From positions 930,001 through 994,000 of the forward strand of contig NZ_STGB01000004.1 of the NCBI RefSeq assembly GCF_005222815.1: DNA of 64,000 bases, written 5' to 3'. The notes below the pieces were generated by a model. That model saw nothing but the letters and a program-made list of their open reading frames with translations, was not told the origin of the DNA and did not search any database. The DNA comes from Roseomonas sp. AR75. GTDB lineage: Bacteria; Pseudomonadota; Alphaproteobacteria; Acetobacterales; Acetobacteraceae. Of the stretch, positions 34,628-43,245 are shown in pieces. Numbering within the stretch: the first letter of the stretch is position 1; every line of letters begins with the position of its first letter. The translations under genes were made by a program, and so were the position numbers.

Positions 34628-35694
34628 CACAGGTCTTCGCAGGCTATCGCGCTGCCGGCCTCGTAGCCTTCCGAATCCGGCGGCACCACCAGGAGCGCCT
34701 CGGCGCGGGCGAGCACCCCGAGTGGCAGCGCGCCGACGGCCAGCGGTTCCGCCAGGCCCGGCTCGGGGAAGCGCAGCGGCACGAATTCGGCAAGGCCGAT
34801 GCTGGAGGCGACCTTGCGGGCCAGGCGAGCCTGGCGCGGCGGCGGCGGCACCGCGCCCGCGAGCAGTCGCAGCAACGGGCGGCCGAGCAGCCACCAGGCT
34901 GCCAGCGCATCCTCGGCACGTCCCGGCAGCAGCAGCACGGGCGTGGCGCCGATTCGGCCGATGCCGGCCGCGAGGCCCGGGCGCGCCGCAACTCCGTGCG
35001 CCAGCAAGGTGCCGGCGGCGGCGAGCGCGCGCGGCGCGGGGTCGTCCGACGATTCGCCGATGCCGCCGATCATGAGGATGGCGTCCTCCGTCCCGTCGCG
35101 CAGCGTGTCCGCGCCTGCACGGCGGGACATGACATCCGCCCCTTCGGCGACGGCAAGCGCGGCGAGCATGACGCCCAGCCCGGTCTCTGAGTCGAGGACG
35201 GCGATCCTGGGCGCGCGCAGCGCGACCTGCGCGATGCCGCAGGCGAGGAGCCCCGGAAGGTGCAGCGCCCGCAGCGCTTCGCCACTTCGCAGCAACAGGT
35301 CGGACGGGGCGAGGTCCTCGCCCGCGCGACGGATGTTCTCACCGGGTGCGACCGCCTGCAGCGCCTGCGGCAGGGGGTCCTGGTCGAGGTCGAATGGCCC
35401 GAGCAAGGCATCGGTGCCCGGCGGCAGCGGATCGCCGGCACGCAGCTGCGCCGGCGCGCCAGGAAGCGGCATCGGGGCATAGGGGCTTGCGCCGAGCGTC
35501 GCCTCGGCCGCCACTGCCCACCCCTCGCGCAGCGCGATGGCCTGCGCCGGGATCGGCCTCGCCGAGCGGAGGTCGCCCGCGAGCACGCGCCCGACCGCGT
35601 CAGCAAGCGGCAGGTGCTGCGGCGCGACGGGGACGACGCCCGCCAGCAATGCCGCGCGCATCGCCTCGGGCGGCGTCAGGCGCGTCAGGGGCAC
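34627..35694 (-). CDS. divergent MoeA-like molybdopterin-binding protein
   Basis: A 355-residue relative of MoeA from the GTG at 35694, which directly follows the regulator stop (35705); a longer frame exists but runs into the regulator. It keeps the layout of MoeA (LPLADAVGRVLAGDL, REGWAVAAEATLG, IAVLDSETGLGVML, LLLPGRAEDALAAWWLLG) but the molybdopterin-binding GG-S loop is IGGIGESSDD and the FDRS/DG motif is altered (ALREGWAV), so catalysis is doubtful. It may serve a partner role to the adjacent full MoeA. It lies within the mod operon. Confidence 0.78.
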   Translation of the reverse strand: MPLTRLTPPEAMRAALLAGVVPVAPQHLPLADAVGRVLAGDLRSARPIPAQAIALREGWAVAAEATLGASPYAPMPLPGAPAQLRAGDPLPPGTDALLGPFDLDQDPLPQALQAVAPGENIRRAGEDLAPSDLLLRSGEALRALHLPGLLACGIAQVALRAPRIAVLDSETGLGVMLAALAVAEGADVMSRRAGADTLRDGTEDAILMIGGIGESSDDPAPRALAAAGTLLAHGVAARPGLAAGIGRIGATPVLLLPGRAEDALAAWWLLGRPLLRLLAGAVPPPPRQARLARKVASSIGLAEFVPLRFPEPGLAEPLAVGALPLGVLARAEALLVVPPDSEGYEAGSAIACEDL

Positions 35695-35704
35695 GGCGAC
35701 GACG

Positions 35705-36079
35705 TCACCCGGCTGCCCGGGTGCGCTGGAGCAGCGCCGCCAGCCGTGTTCCCGCCGCGCGCTGCGCGGCGCGCTCGATGGCGCGGTAATCGGCAACGAG
35801 GTCGCGGCCCGCGTCGGTCAGCATCGCGCCGCCGCCGCGATAACCGCCGGGGCTGGCATCCACCACGGGCGTTCCCACAAGCTTGTTCAGCGCATCCACC
35901 AGGTCCCAGGCACGCTTGTAGCTCATGCCGAGCGCACGTCCGGCGGCGGAGATGGAGCCTTCGCGATCGATCGCTTCCAGCAGCCGGATCTTGCCCGGTC
36001 CGATGCGGCCGGAAGGCAGGTCGATGCGCAGGCTCAACACCCCGGAATCGGGCCGGGAAGCTGGTGCCGGTCGGGTCAT
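35705..36079 (-). CDS. ModE-like winged-helix regulator without molybdate-binding tail
   Basis: A 124-residue protein with the LysR-type winged helix of ModE: IGPGKIRLLEAIDREGSISA, GRALGMSYKRAWDLVDALNK, then GGYRGGGAMLTDAG. It lacks the molybdate-binding TOBE domains, as in short ModE proteins (about 100-130 residues). The start overlaps the modC stop (ATGA at 36076-36079). It may bind the palindrome upstream of modA at 38694-38711, with molybdate sensing done by another protein such as the PBP-fused MoeA (inference). Confidence 0.87.
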   Translation of the reverse strand: MTRPAPASRPDSGVLSLRIDLPSGRIGPGKIRLLEAIDREGSISAAGRALGMSYKRAWDLVDALNKLVGTPVVDASPGGYRGGGAMLTDAGRDLVADYRAIERAAQRAAGTRLAALLQRTRAAG

Positions 36080-37206
36080 GCGGGCGAGTCTAGCATGGTG
36101 TCCGGCGCCGGCGAGGGTCCGGCGGCAATGACGCGGTGGTCGAAGGTGACGGCCTTCACCAGCGCCCAGAGCTCCAGTCCCGGAACCAGGCCGAGCCTCG
36201 CCACGCTGTCGCGGGTGACGCGGGCGAGCAGCGTCGATTCGCCGACCGCGAGGCGGAGGAAGACCTCGGGCCCATCGCCGGTCGGCAGGATCTGCGCGAG
36301 GACGGCGCGCAGGATGTTGCGGGTGGACAGGCCGCGCGGCTCCTCGATCGCCACGCTGATGTCGCGCGCGCGCACCCGGACGCGCAGCCGCGTGCCGGGT
36401 GGGCCGGCTTCCAGCGTGGCGAGCAGCACGCCGCCCGCGAAGCCCAGCCGCGTCAGTCCAGCCTCGCTGCCCAGCACCGTGCAGGGCAGCAGCACGCCGG
36501 CATCGCGCCGTGCGGCCAAGGGCAGGTCGGTGCGGGCGGTGAGCTCCTCCACCGTGCCGGCGGCGAGAACGCGGCCGGCGTCGAGCAGCACCAGGTGGTC
36601 GGCCAGCGCGTCCACCTCCTCCAGCGCATGGGTGACGTACAGGATCGGGATGCGCGCGGCGTCGCGCAGGCGCGCGAGGAAGGGCAGCACCTCGCCTCGG
36701 CGTGCCGCATCCAGCGCTGCCAGCGGCTCGTCCATCAGCAGCAGGCGCGGGCGCGACAGCAGTGCGCGGCCGAGCGCCACGCGCTGGCGCTCGCCGCCGG
36801 AGAGTCGGCCGGGGCGACGCTCCAGCAGAGGGCCGATGCCGAGCAGCGCGACCACCTCCTCGAAGGCTGGGCCGGTGGCGTCGCGCGGTGCGCGTCGCAA
36901 CCCGTAGCGCAGGTTCGACGCGACGCTGAGATGCGGAAACAGGCGCGCATCCTGGAACACCACGCCGCAGCGCCGCCGCTCCGGCACCACGGACACGCCT
37001 GCATGCGTGTCAAGCAGCGTGGTCCCGGCCACGACAACGCGCCCTTCCTGCGGCTGCAGCAGGCCCGCGACTGCGGAGAGCACGGTGGTCTTGCCGCAGC
37101 CGGAGGGGCCGAACAGCGCGGTGACGCCCGAGTCCGGGGCGCGAAAGGCGATATCGAGGGCGAAGCCGTGCCGCCCGAAGCGGTGGCGCAGCGCGACCTC
37201 TGGCAT
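36076..37206 (-). CDS. modC: molybdate ABC transporter ATP-binding protein
   Basis: ModC of 376 residues. The Walker A FGPSGCGKTT lies near residue 35, signature LSGGERQRVALGRAL and Walker B LLLMDEPLAALD follow, and the C-terminal 70 residues (RGLSTRNILRAVLAQILP) form a TOBE/Mop domain that binds molybdate. The ATG at 37206 overlaps the modB stop. Longer upstream frame rejected. Operon order modA-modB-modC supports the name. Confidence 0.95.
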   Translation of the reverse strand: MPEVALRHRFGRHGFALDIAFRAPDSGVTALFGPSGCGKTTVLSAVAGLLQPQEGRVVVAGTTLLDTHAGVSVVPERRRCGVVFQDARLFPHLSVASNLRYGLRRAPRDATGPAFEEVVALLGIGPLLERRPGRLSGGERQRVALGRALLSRPRLLLMDEPLAALDAARRGEVLPFLARLRDAARIPILYVTHALEEVDALADHLVLLDAGRVLAAGTVEELTARTDLPLAARRDAGVLLPCTVLGSEAGLTRLGFAGGVLLATLEAGPPGTRLRVRVRARDISVAIEEPRGLSTRNILRAVLAQILPTGDGPEVFLRLAVGESTLLARVTRDSVARLGLVPGLELWALVKAVTFDHRVIAAGPSPAPDTMLDSPA

Positions 37207-37895
37207 CAGGCGCGGCCGAGCAGCCGGTGCATGCGCCGCGCGATCAGCTCCGCCAGCAGCAGCCCGCCGATCGCGAGGGTGAAGGAGATGGCGGCCAGCC
37301 GGGCCGCCACGGCTTCGCCGCCCGGCGTTTGCGTCGCGGTGTAGATCGCCAGCGGCAGGGTCTGCGTCTCGCCGGGGATGTTGGAGGCGAAGGTGATCAC
37401 GGCGCCGAACTCGCCGAGCCCCGCGGCGAAGGCGGTGACGGCGCCGGCCAGGATGCCCGGCGACATCAGCGGCAGGGTGACGGTGAGGAAGCGGTCGAGC
37501 GGGCCGGCGCCGAGCGTGCGCGCCGCCGCCTCCAGCCCCGGCTCCACGCCTTCCAGGCCGAGCCGCACGGACCGCACGATCAGCGGGAAGGACATCACCG
37601 CCGTGGCGAGCGCGGCGCCTTCGGTGGTGAAGACCAGGCGGATGCCGAACCAGTCGTTGAGCGGCGCGCCGATCGGGCCGCGCACGCCGAACAGCATCAG
37701 GAGACCCCAACCCACCACGACGGGCGGCACGACCAGCGGCAGATGCACCAGCGCATCCAGCAGCAGCCGGCCGGGGAAGCGTCCGCGCGCCAGCAGCAGC
37801 GCGATGCCGATGGCCGGCAGCAGCGAGACCGCGACGGAGCGGGTGGCGACCTCCAGGCTCAGCCGGACGGCCTGCCACTCCTCCGCGCCGAGCAT
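37206..37895 (-). CDS. modB: molybdate ABC transporter permease
   Basis: ModB of 229 residues with five hydrophobic segments. It shows the early LPLVVPPVVVGWGLLMLFG, the substrate-gate region and the EAA motif EAAARTLGAGPLDRFLTVTLP. The ATG at 37895 overlaps the modA stop (ATGA) and gives MLGAEEWQAV, a usual ModB opening. The membrane segment AGAVTAFAAGLGEFGAVITF is typical for the family. Encoded between modA and modC. Confidence 0.94.
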   Translation of the reverse strand: MLGAEEWQAVRLSLEVATRSVAVSLLPAIGIALLLARGRFPGRLLLDALVHLPLVVPPVVVGWGLLMLFGVRGPIGAPLNDWFGIRLVFTTEGAALATAVMSFPLIVRSVRLGLEGVEPGLEAAARTLGAGPLDRFLTVTLPLMSPGILAGAVTAFAAGLGEFGAVITFASNIPGETQTLPLAIYTATQTPGGEAVAARLAAISFTLAIGGLLLAELIARRMHRLLGRA

Positions 37896-38671
37896 CACTG
37901 CGTGAGCTGGAAGCCGAAGCGCTGCCAGGTGGGTGCTGCCTCCGCGCCGGTCAGGAAGCGCAGGAAGTCGCGCGCCTTGGCATTGCCTGCCGCGCGGCGG
38001 GTCACCGCGAAGGGATAGCTGATCGGCGGATGGCTGCCGGCCGGAAAGGTCGCGACCACGCGCACGCCTCGGCTGGCGGCCGCATCCGTGGAATAGACGA
38101 TGCCGAAAGGCGCCTCGCCGCGTTCCACCAGCAGCAGGGCGGAGCGGACATTGTCGGCGCGCGCCAGGCGCGGCTCCAGCCCGCCCCATTGCCCCATCCA
38201 TTCCAGCGCCGCCCGCGCGTAGCGGCCTGCCGGCACATGCGCGGGATCGCCCACGGCGAGTCGCCCGTTCGCGCCGAGCAGTGCGGCAAGATCGGTGTCG
38301 CGTGTCAGCGTGACGGTGCGCCGCGGCGCATCGGCCGGTGCCACCAGCACCAGCGCATTGGCCAGCGGGCTGACGCGCGTGTCGTTCACGATCAGGTTGC
38401 GCTGCTGGACATAGTCCATCCAGGGCTCATCGGCGGACATGAAGAGATCCGCCGGCGCACCCTGCTCGATCTGGCGCGCCAGCGCGGAGGACGCGGCGAA
38501 GGACAGGCGCGGTGCCGGATGGCCGGCGCCCTGCCACTGCTGTGCCAGCGCGCGCATCGCATCCGTCAGGCTGGCGGCGGCGAAGACGGTGAGCGTCTCC
38601 TGCGATCGCGCCGGCGGCGCAGCCGCCAGGGCCAAAGTGACAACGCCGGCACTGAAGCAGCGACGCAACAT
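37895..38671 (-). CDS. modA: molybdate-binding periplasmic protein
   Basis: ModA of 258 residues with signal peptide MLRRCFSAGVVTLALAAAPP. The N-terminal oxyanion-binding AAASLTDAMRALAQ, FAASSALARQIEQGAPADLF and VSPLANALVLVAP are characteristic. The ATG at 38671 is 24 bases from the palindrome 38694-38711. It is the first gene of the operon modABC, regulator, moeA2 and moeA fusion. Confidence 0.95.
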   Translation of the reverse strand: MLRRCFSAGVVTLALAAAPPARSQETLTVFAAASLTDAMRALAQQWQGAGHPAPRLSFAASSALARQIEQGAPADLFMSADEPWMDYVQQRNLIVNDTRVSPLANALVLVAPADAPRRTVTLTRDTDLAALLGANGRLAVGDPAHVPAGRYARAALEWMGQWGGLEPRLARADNVRSALLLVERGEAPFGIVYSTDAAASRGVRVVATFPAGSHPPISYPFAVTRRAAGNAKARDFLRFLTGAEAAPTWQRFGFQLTQ

Positions 38672-38693
38672 TTGCGGTCTCCTTGCAGGGCGT

Positions 38694-38711
38694 GATATCC
38701 AATTGGATATA
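38694..38711. promoter_or_regulatory. palindrome upstream of modA, candidate ModE/Mo-box operator
   Basis: A perfect 16-base palindrome ATATCCAATTGGATAT (38695-38710) embedded in GATATC...GGATATA, the strongest dyad in this 146-base gap. It is 24-40 bases upstream of modA. It resembles a Mo-box in its TATA-rich outer part (CG-TATAT-spacer-ATAT-CG), though the centre differs from the enterobacterial consensus. The divergent enolase-superfamily gene at 38818 could also be affected. Confidence 0.6.
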
Positions 38712-38817
38712 GCCGTGCCGGCCGGCCGTGTCCACGCATCGCGAAGCGCGTCCGTCATGTTGCCAGCCCCGGCGCGACCTGCGATCACGCCGGCGCAGCA
38801 GCAGGGCGAGCAGCGCG

Positions 38818-39888
38818 ATGCGGATCCGCAGCGTCAGGGCCGAAGTCGAGACACTCACGCCGCCCGCCGGGGCCAGCGGCTATGCCGGGCTGGAAGCGCC
38901 GTCCTTCGTGCGCTGCACCGTGATCACCGAGGACGGGCTGTCGGGCCAGGGCGTGACCGGACGCTTCCTGGGGCACGAAGTGGCTGCGCTCGTCTCGAAC
39001 GGCTTCGACGCGGCGCTGCGCGGCGCGGATGCGCGGCGGATCGAGGCGATCCGCGCGCTGCTCATCACGCGCTTCGATCCGCGCGGCGCCGCCGGGGCGT
39101 TCTCCGCGGCGCTGTCCGCGCTGGACATGGCGCTGTGGGACCTGCGGGCACGCGCGCTGGATGAGCCGCTGTGGCGCCTGCTCGGCGGCGCGCGCGATGC
39201 GGTGCCCTGCTACGCCACGGTCGGGCTCCCGGGCTACGCGACGGAGAAGCTGGTGGAGGTCTGCCGTTCGGCTGTGGCTCAGGGCTTCCGTGGCGTGAAG
39301 ATGCTGGTGGCCGCCGGTGGCCGCGGCGTGGCGGATGATGCGGCGCGGGTGCGCGCCGTGCGCGATGCGATCGGTCCGGCGCCGCTGCTGGTGCTGGACG
39401 CGAATTGCGGCATGACGGTCGCCGAGGCCAGGCGTCTCGCGCAGCTTGTCGCGGAATGCGACATCGCCTGGTTCGAGGAGCCGGTGCGCGACAACGACAT
39501 CGAGGCGCTGGCGGAGCTGCGTCGGGCGGCACCGATGCCGATCGGCGCGGGGCAGATGATGGGCTCCGTCGCCTGGTTCCGCCGCGCGCTGGCCGCTGGC
39601 GCGTTGGACGTGCTGCAGCCCAACGCGGCGTTCTGCGGCGGCATCTCCGGCATGCTGCGCATCATGGCGCTCGCCGAAGCCCATGGCGTGCCTGTGGCGC
39701 ATGCCGGCGGCTGGGACATCGCGAATGCCGCGGTGCTGGGCGGGCATGCGCATGGAGGCCTGCTGGAGATGCACGGCGCCCAGCTCGCGCTGCGCGCGCG
39801 GCTGGAGGAGGACCTGGTGCCGGAGGGCGGCAGCATGGCGCTGCCGGACCGCCCGGGCATCGGCTTCCGCTTCCGCACGCCTGCCTGA
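38818..39888 (+). CDS. mandelate racemase/muconate lactonizing enzyme family protein
   Basis: Enolase-superfamily enzyme of 356 residues, acting on a sugar acid or related carboxylate with Mg2+. Visible: LSALDMALWDLRARAL (N-terminal capping domain), FRGVKMLVAAGG, LVLDANCGMT (first metal Asp), CDIAWFEEPVRDND (second metal Glu), IGAGQMMGSVAWF at the place of the third ligand and GWDIANAAVLGGH near the end. The third ligand would be Gln rather than Glu. The usual KxK pair is reduced to one Lys at VKML. Start at 38818 gives MRIRSVRAEVETL; the longer frame is not needed. Confidence 0.87.
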   Translation: MRIRSVRAEVETLTPPAGASGYAGLEAPSFVRCTVITEDGLSGQGVTGRFLGHEVAALVSNGFDAALRGADARRIEAIRALLITRFDPRGAAGAFSAALSALDMALWDLRARALDEPLWRLLGGARDAVPCYATVGLPGYATEKLVEVCRSAVAQGFRGVKMLVAAGGRGVADDAARVRAVRDAIGPAPLLVLDANCGMTVAEARRLAQLVAECDIAWFEEPVRDNDIEALAELRRAAPMPIGAGQMMGSVAWFRRALAAGALDVLQPNAAFCGGISGMLRIMALAEAHGVPVAHAGGWDIANAAVLGGHAHGGLLEMHGAQLALRARLEEDLVPEGGSMALPDRPGIGFRFRTPA

Positions 39889-40671
39889 TCAGGCGCCTTC
39901 GGCCGGGTCGTACATCACGCCGGCCGCTGCGAAGCCGCCATCCACGTTCAGGACATGGCCTGCGACGAAGCCGCTGTCTTCGCTGCAGAGGAACGCAACG
40001 GCGCCGGCGATGTCGGCCGGCGTCGCGTAGCGCTTCACCGCCATGCGGTCGAGGAAGGCGGCGCGCTGGCGCGGGCCATGCGCGGTGCGCGCGATCTGCG
40101 TCGGGCCCGGCGCCACGCCGTTGACGAGGATGCCGAGCGGCGCCAGCTCCACAGCCAGCACCTTGGTCAGCGTCTCGATTCCGCCCTTGCTTGCGCCATA
40201 GGCGGCGCGCCCTGTGCCGCCGAACTGCCCGGAGACGGAGGACACCGTGACGATGCGCCCGCCGCGCTCCGCCTCCGTCCCGCGGGCCATGGCACGCGCC
40301 GCGGCCTGGGCGCTGACGAAGCAGCCGACGAGGTTGGTGCGCAGCACCCGCTCGAACGCCTCGAGCTGCATGTCCAACACCGAGGAGCGGTCTGTGATGC
40401 CGGCGTTGCAGACGGCGATGCGCAACCTTCCGAAGCGCGCTTCCGCCTCCGCCACGGCCGCCGCCGCTTCGGCCGGCGCGGCGACGTCCATCCGGAAGGG
40501 TAGCGCCTGCCCGCCGACGGCGCGTATGCCGTCGGCGACGCGCGTCGCGGCGTCGAGGTTGATGTCGGCGACGAGCACCGGCGCGCCGTCCCGCGCCAGG
40601 CGCTCCGCCACGCCGGCGCCAATGCCCGATCCGCCACCGGTGACGAGCGCCGTGCGGCCAGCGAGCCTCAT
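39889..40671 (-). CDS. SDR family oxidoreductase
   Basis: Short-chain dehydrogenase/reductase of 260 residues with cofactor motif TGGGSGIG near the N-terminus, ADINLD after the second strand (Asp suggests NAD preference), the NAG in VCNAGI, and the Ser-Tyr-Lys triad in TVSSVSGQFGG and AAYGASKGG. Reaction unknown; gluconate/5-keto-type and other alcohol dehydrogenases share this form. Its start overlaps the cyclase-family stop (40668-40671) and its stop abuts that of the enolase-superfamily gene, which converges. Confidence 0.92.
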   Translation of the reverse strand: MRLAGRTALVTGGGSGIGAGVAERLARDGAPVLVADINLDAATRVADGIRAVGGQALPFRMDVAAPAEAAAAVAEAEARFGRLRIAVCNAGITDRSSVLDMQLEAFERVLRTNLVGCFVSAQAAARAMARGTEAERGGRIVTVSSVSGQFGGTGRAAYGASKGGIETLTKVLAVELAPLGILVNGVAPGPTQIARTAHGPRQRAAFLDRMAVKRYATPADIAGAVAFLCSEDSGFVAGHVLNVDGGFAAAGVMYDPAEGA

Positions 40672-41342
40672 GGTGCGTCTTCCATCACAATCACGCGCGC
40701 CGGCGCGCCATCCGAATCCGGCAGCCGGATCGGCAGCCCGACGACGGTGTTCCGCGCCTGGCGCAGCGCGCCCATGTTGCAGAGATACTCGAACATGATC
40801 ACGCCGCGGGCGAGCAGGTGATAGTGCGTCACGTGCTCCGGCAGCGGCGGGCGCGGCTCGCCGGTCAGGAAGTTGCGGATGCAGTGATCCTGCGGGAAGT
40901 CGAAGCCCACGGCCTTGATGCCGCGCTCGCGCAGCCAGATCGCGCCTTCCGCGGTCATCCAGGGCGCATTGAGCCAGAATTCCGGCGTGTCGAGGCTGGC
41001 GCGTTCATCCCAGCGCGTGCGGATCAGGGCGAAGTCGCCCTGGCGCAGATGCGCGCCCGCGGCGGCAAGACGCTCCGCGGGAATGGCGCTGTTCGCCGGC
41101 ACGTCGGAAACGTCCAGCACGGCTCCGGGGCCGACCGTCATGTCCAGGCTGATCGCGTCGGTGGTGAAGCCTTCGGGATCGACATGGCGCGGACTGTCCA
41201 TGTGGGTGAAGGCATGCACGTTCCAGCCTGCCCAGGTGGCCTGGCCCGCGCCGGTGTCGTGGCTCTTCGCCAGCCTGCGCTCGACGGCCCAGCGGAAATG
41301 GCCCGTGCGGACGGGCGTGGAGAGATCCACCAGGCGCGTCAT
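40668..41342 (-). CDS. cyclase family protein (kynurenine formamidase-like)
   Basis: Metal-dependent hydrolase of 224 residues. The family motif HxxTHxDxPxH appears as NVHAFTHMDSPRHVDP near residue 45, giving the zinc/manganese site. Family members hydrolyse N-formylkynurenine, isatin or cyclic amides. Start at 41342 gives MTRLVDLSTPVRTGHF, a good opening; the longer frame is not supported. It is in one transcription unit with the Bug receptor upstream and the SDR downstream. Confidence 0.88.
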   Translation of the reverse strand: MTRLVDLSTPVRTGHFRWAVERRLAKSHDTGAGQATWAGWNVHAFTHMDSPRHVDPEGFTTDAISLDMTVGPGAVLDVSDVPANSAIPAERLAAAGAHLRQGDFALIRTRWDERASLDTPEFWLNAPWMTAEGAIWLRERGIKAVGFDFPQDHCIRNFLTGEPRPPLPEHVTHYHLLARGVIMFEYLCNMGALRQARNTVVGLPIRLPDSDGAPARVIVMEDAP

Positions 41343-41352
41343 GCGCTGCTCC

Positions 41353-42345
41353 CTACTGATCGCGCCAGGGGCGCAGGTTCCAGAGGTCCCGCAGCAGCTG
41401 GGACTCGCGGAACACGATGTCGCGCGTCTCCCGCGGCGTGCGGTAGCGCAGCGGGATGAACAGCTTCTCCGCCTCCGCGATCCACAGGGGGTCGCGCATC
41501 GTCGCGGCAATGGTGGCGGCCAGGCGGTCCTGCATCTCGCGCGGCGTCGCGGCCGGCACGACTAGGCTGCGCACCACGCCGGTGTCGATGGCGAAGCCGA
41601 GTTCGCGGAAGGTCGCGACGTCCGGCGTCATCGGGAAACGCTCGCGGCCCGCGCTGGCAAGCGGCCGTACCTGCCCTTCGCGGATCAGGGCGACGCTCTC
41701 GCCCATGTTCATGGACGCGACCTGGATGTGGTTGCCAAGCAGCGCCGTCACGGTCGGCGCCTGGCCGGCGAAGGGGATGTGATTGAGCCGGATGCCGGCG
41801 GAGCGTTCCAGCGCGATCATCAGCAGATGGTCGTCGGAGCCGATGCCGGCGGTGCCGACCGCGATCTGGCCCGGCCTCGCCTTCGCCTGCGCGATGAGGT
41901 CGGCGAGCGTGCGGATGGTTCCGCCGGGCGAGACGAACAGGCCGCCGGGATCTTCCACGATCGTGCCGAGATAGGCGAAGTCGGTGAGCTTGTAGCGCGG
42001 CTGCCGCTCGATGGTGATGGTCTGCAGGCTGGGCGTGATCACCGTGCCCATCGTGTAGCCATCCGGCGCGGCCTGCGCGGCGGCGGTGTAGCCGATCTCG
42101 GCACCTGCGCCCGGGCGGTTCACCACGATGAATCGTGCACCCGGCAGGTGGCGCTCGAAGTGGCTGGTCATCGCGCGGATGTTGACGTCGGTGCCGCCGC
42201 CGGGTGGGAAGGGCACGATGATCTGGATCGGCCGCTCACCGGGCCAGCCGCCCTGCGCCAGCGCCGGGCGTGCCAGTCCCGCCGTGCCTGAGACGAAGGC
42301 AGCCTTGATGCCGAGTGCGCAGAATCCGCGACGAGACTCCTGCAT
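41353..42345 (-). CDS. tripartite tricarboxylate transporter receptor, Bug/TctC family
   Basis: Receptor of 330 residues. The ATG at 42345 has a strong GGAGGA Shine-Dalgarno. Signal peptide with SRRGFCALG near its start, then IQIIVPFPPGGGTDVNIR, VVNRPGAGAEIGYTAAAQ and VPAATPREMQDR, the Bug hallmarks. It is followed by the cyclase-family gene (10 bases between), so it probably delivers a substrate to that enzyme and the SDR. Confidence 0.93.
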   Translation of the reverse strand: MQESRRGFCALGIKAAFVSGTAGLARPALAQGGWPGERPIQIIVPFPPGGGTDVNIRAMTSHFERHLPGARFIVVNRPGAGAEIGYTAAAQAAPDGYTMGTVITPSLQTITIERQPRYKLTDFAYLGTIVEDPGGLFVSPGGTIRTLADLIAQAKARPGQIAVGTAGIGSDDHLLMIALERSAGIRLNHIPFAGQAPTVTALLGNHIQVASMNMGESVALIREGQVRPLASAGRERFPMTPDVATFRELGFAIDTGVVRSLVVPAATPREMQDRLAATIAATMRDPLWIAEAEKLFIPLRYRTPRETRDIVFRESQLLRDLWNLRPWRDQ

Positions 42346-42438
42346 GACGCCTTCCTCCGGTTGTTGTCGCTGCGGCTGCTTGCCGCCGCGGATACCGGGG
42401 AGGCTAGGCAGCCCCGCACGCGACGGCAAGCGATGCAC

Positions 42439-43152
42439 TCATCCGCCGGCGAGGCGGCGCAGCAGCGCGACGCGCGAATTCTGCACATGTGTTGTCATCG
42501 CCGCGCGCGCTGCGGCGGCATCGCCGAGGGCGAGCGCATCCAGGATGGCCAGATGCTCGGCGCAGACCGGCTCCAGCCGTTCCGGCACGCGGCGCGTCGC
42601 GAACAGCACGGTGCGGCGGCGCAGGTCGGCGATGGTCGCGGCGAGGGTGTTGTTGCCGCAGGCGGCACCGATGGCGCGATGCAGCGCATGATCCAGCGCG
42701 GCACGCTCGGGATCCAGCGGGTCGCCTCCGGCAAGCAGGCGCTGCACCCGCTTGCGCAGTGCCTCGATCTCCGATGCGGGCACCGTGCCGGCGGCCGCGG
42801 CGGCCGCTTCCGGTTCCAGCAGGCGCCGCACCTGCAGCACTTCCAGCATCTCCTCGACATCGAGCCGGCGCACGGCGAGCGTGCCGTCGCTGCGCCGCGC
42901 GAGCCAGCCTTCGCCCTCCAGACGCCGCAGCGCCTCCCGCAGCGGGGTGCGGGACACGCCGAGATCGCCGGCGAGACGCCGCTCCGCCACCGCGGTGTCC
43001 GGTGGCAGCAGGCGGCTTTCGAGCATCTTGAGCAGCCGCGCATAGACGTGTTCGGCGACGCCTTTCGGGCTGACTTCGGCCGGGGCGGGGCGGGGAATCG
43101 GCTTATCCTCTCGTTGCGGCGTTGCTGTGGTTCGCCTGGACGGCGGAGGCAA
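42439..43152 (-). CDS. GntR family regulator, FCD domain
   Basis: FadR-type regulator of about 237 residues from a TTG start at 43152. N-terminal winged helix: VAEHVYARLLKMLESRLLPP and GDLGVSRTPLREALRRLEGE; the C-terminal FCD effector domain includes DHALHRAIGAACGN and CAEHLAILDALALGD with its metal-site histidines. There is no ATG before the DNA-binding helices. An ATT at 43098 preceded by GAGAGG is an alternative; the start is open. Divergent to the creatininase gene with a GTGG-N4-CCAC site between. Confidence 0.88.
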   Translation of the reverse strand: MPPPSRRTTATPQREDKPIPRPAPAEVSPKGVAEHVYARLLKMLESRLLPPDTAVAERRLAGDLGVSRTPLREALRRLEGEGWLARRSDGTLAVRRLDVEEMLEVLQVRRLLEPEAAAAAAGTVPASEIEALRKRVQRLLAGGDPLDPERAALDHALHRAIGAACGNNTLAATIADLRRRTVLFATRRVPERLEPVCAEHLAILDALALGDAAAARAAMTTHVQNSRVALLRRLAGG

Positions 43153-43172
43153 TGGACAGTCTCGGCGTGCCA

Positions 43173-43184
43173 GTGGTATGCCAC
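43173..43184. promoter_or_regulatory. inverted repeat between GntR and creatininase genes, candidate operator
   Basis: GTGG-TATG-CCAC lies in the 93-base divergent gap, 21 bases ahead of the GntR start and about 60 ahead of the creatininase start. FCD-type GntR proteins bind short TGGT...ACCA-like dyads; this one is similar but short, and it may be chance in GC-rich DNA. Confidence 0.35.
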
Positions 43185-43245
43185 AGCCCGCGGCGCCTTC
43201 GCGACCGGGGCGAAGCCGCGCCGGCGGGAATATGAAGGCTGCTGC

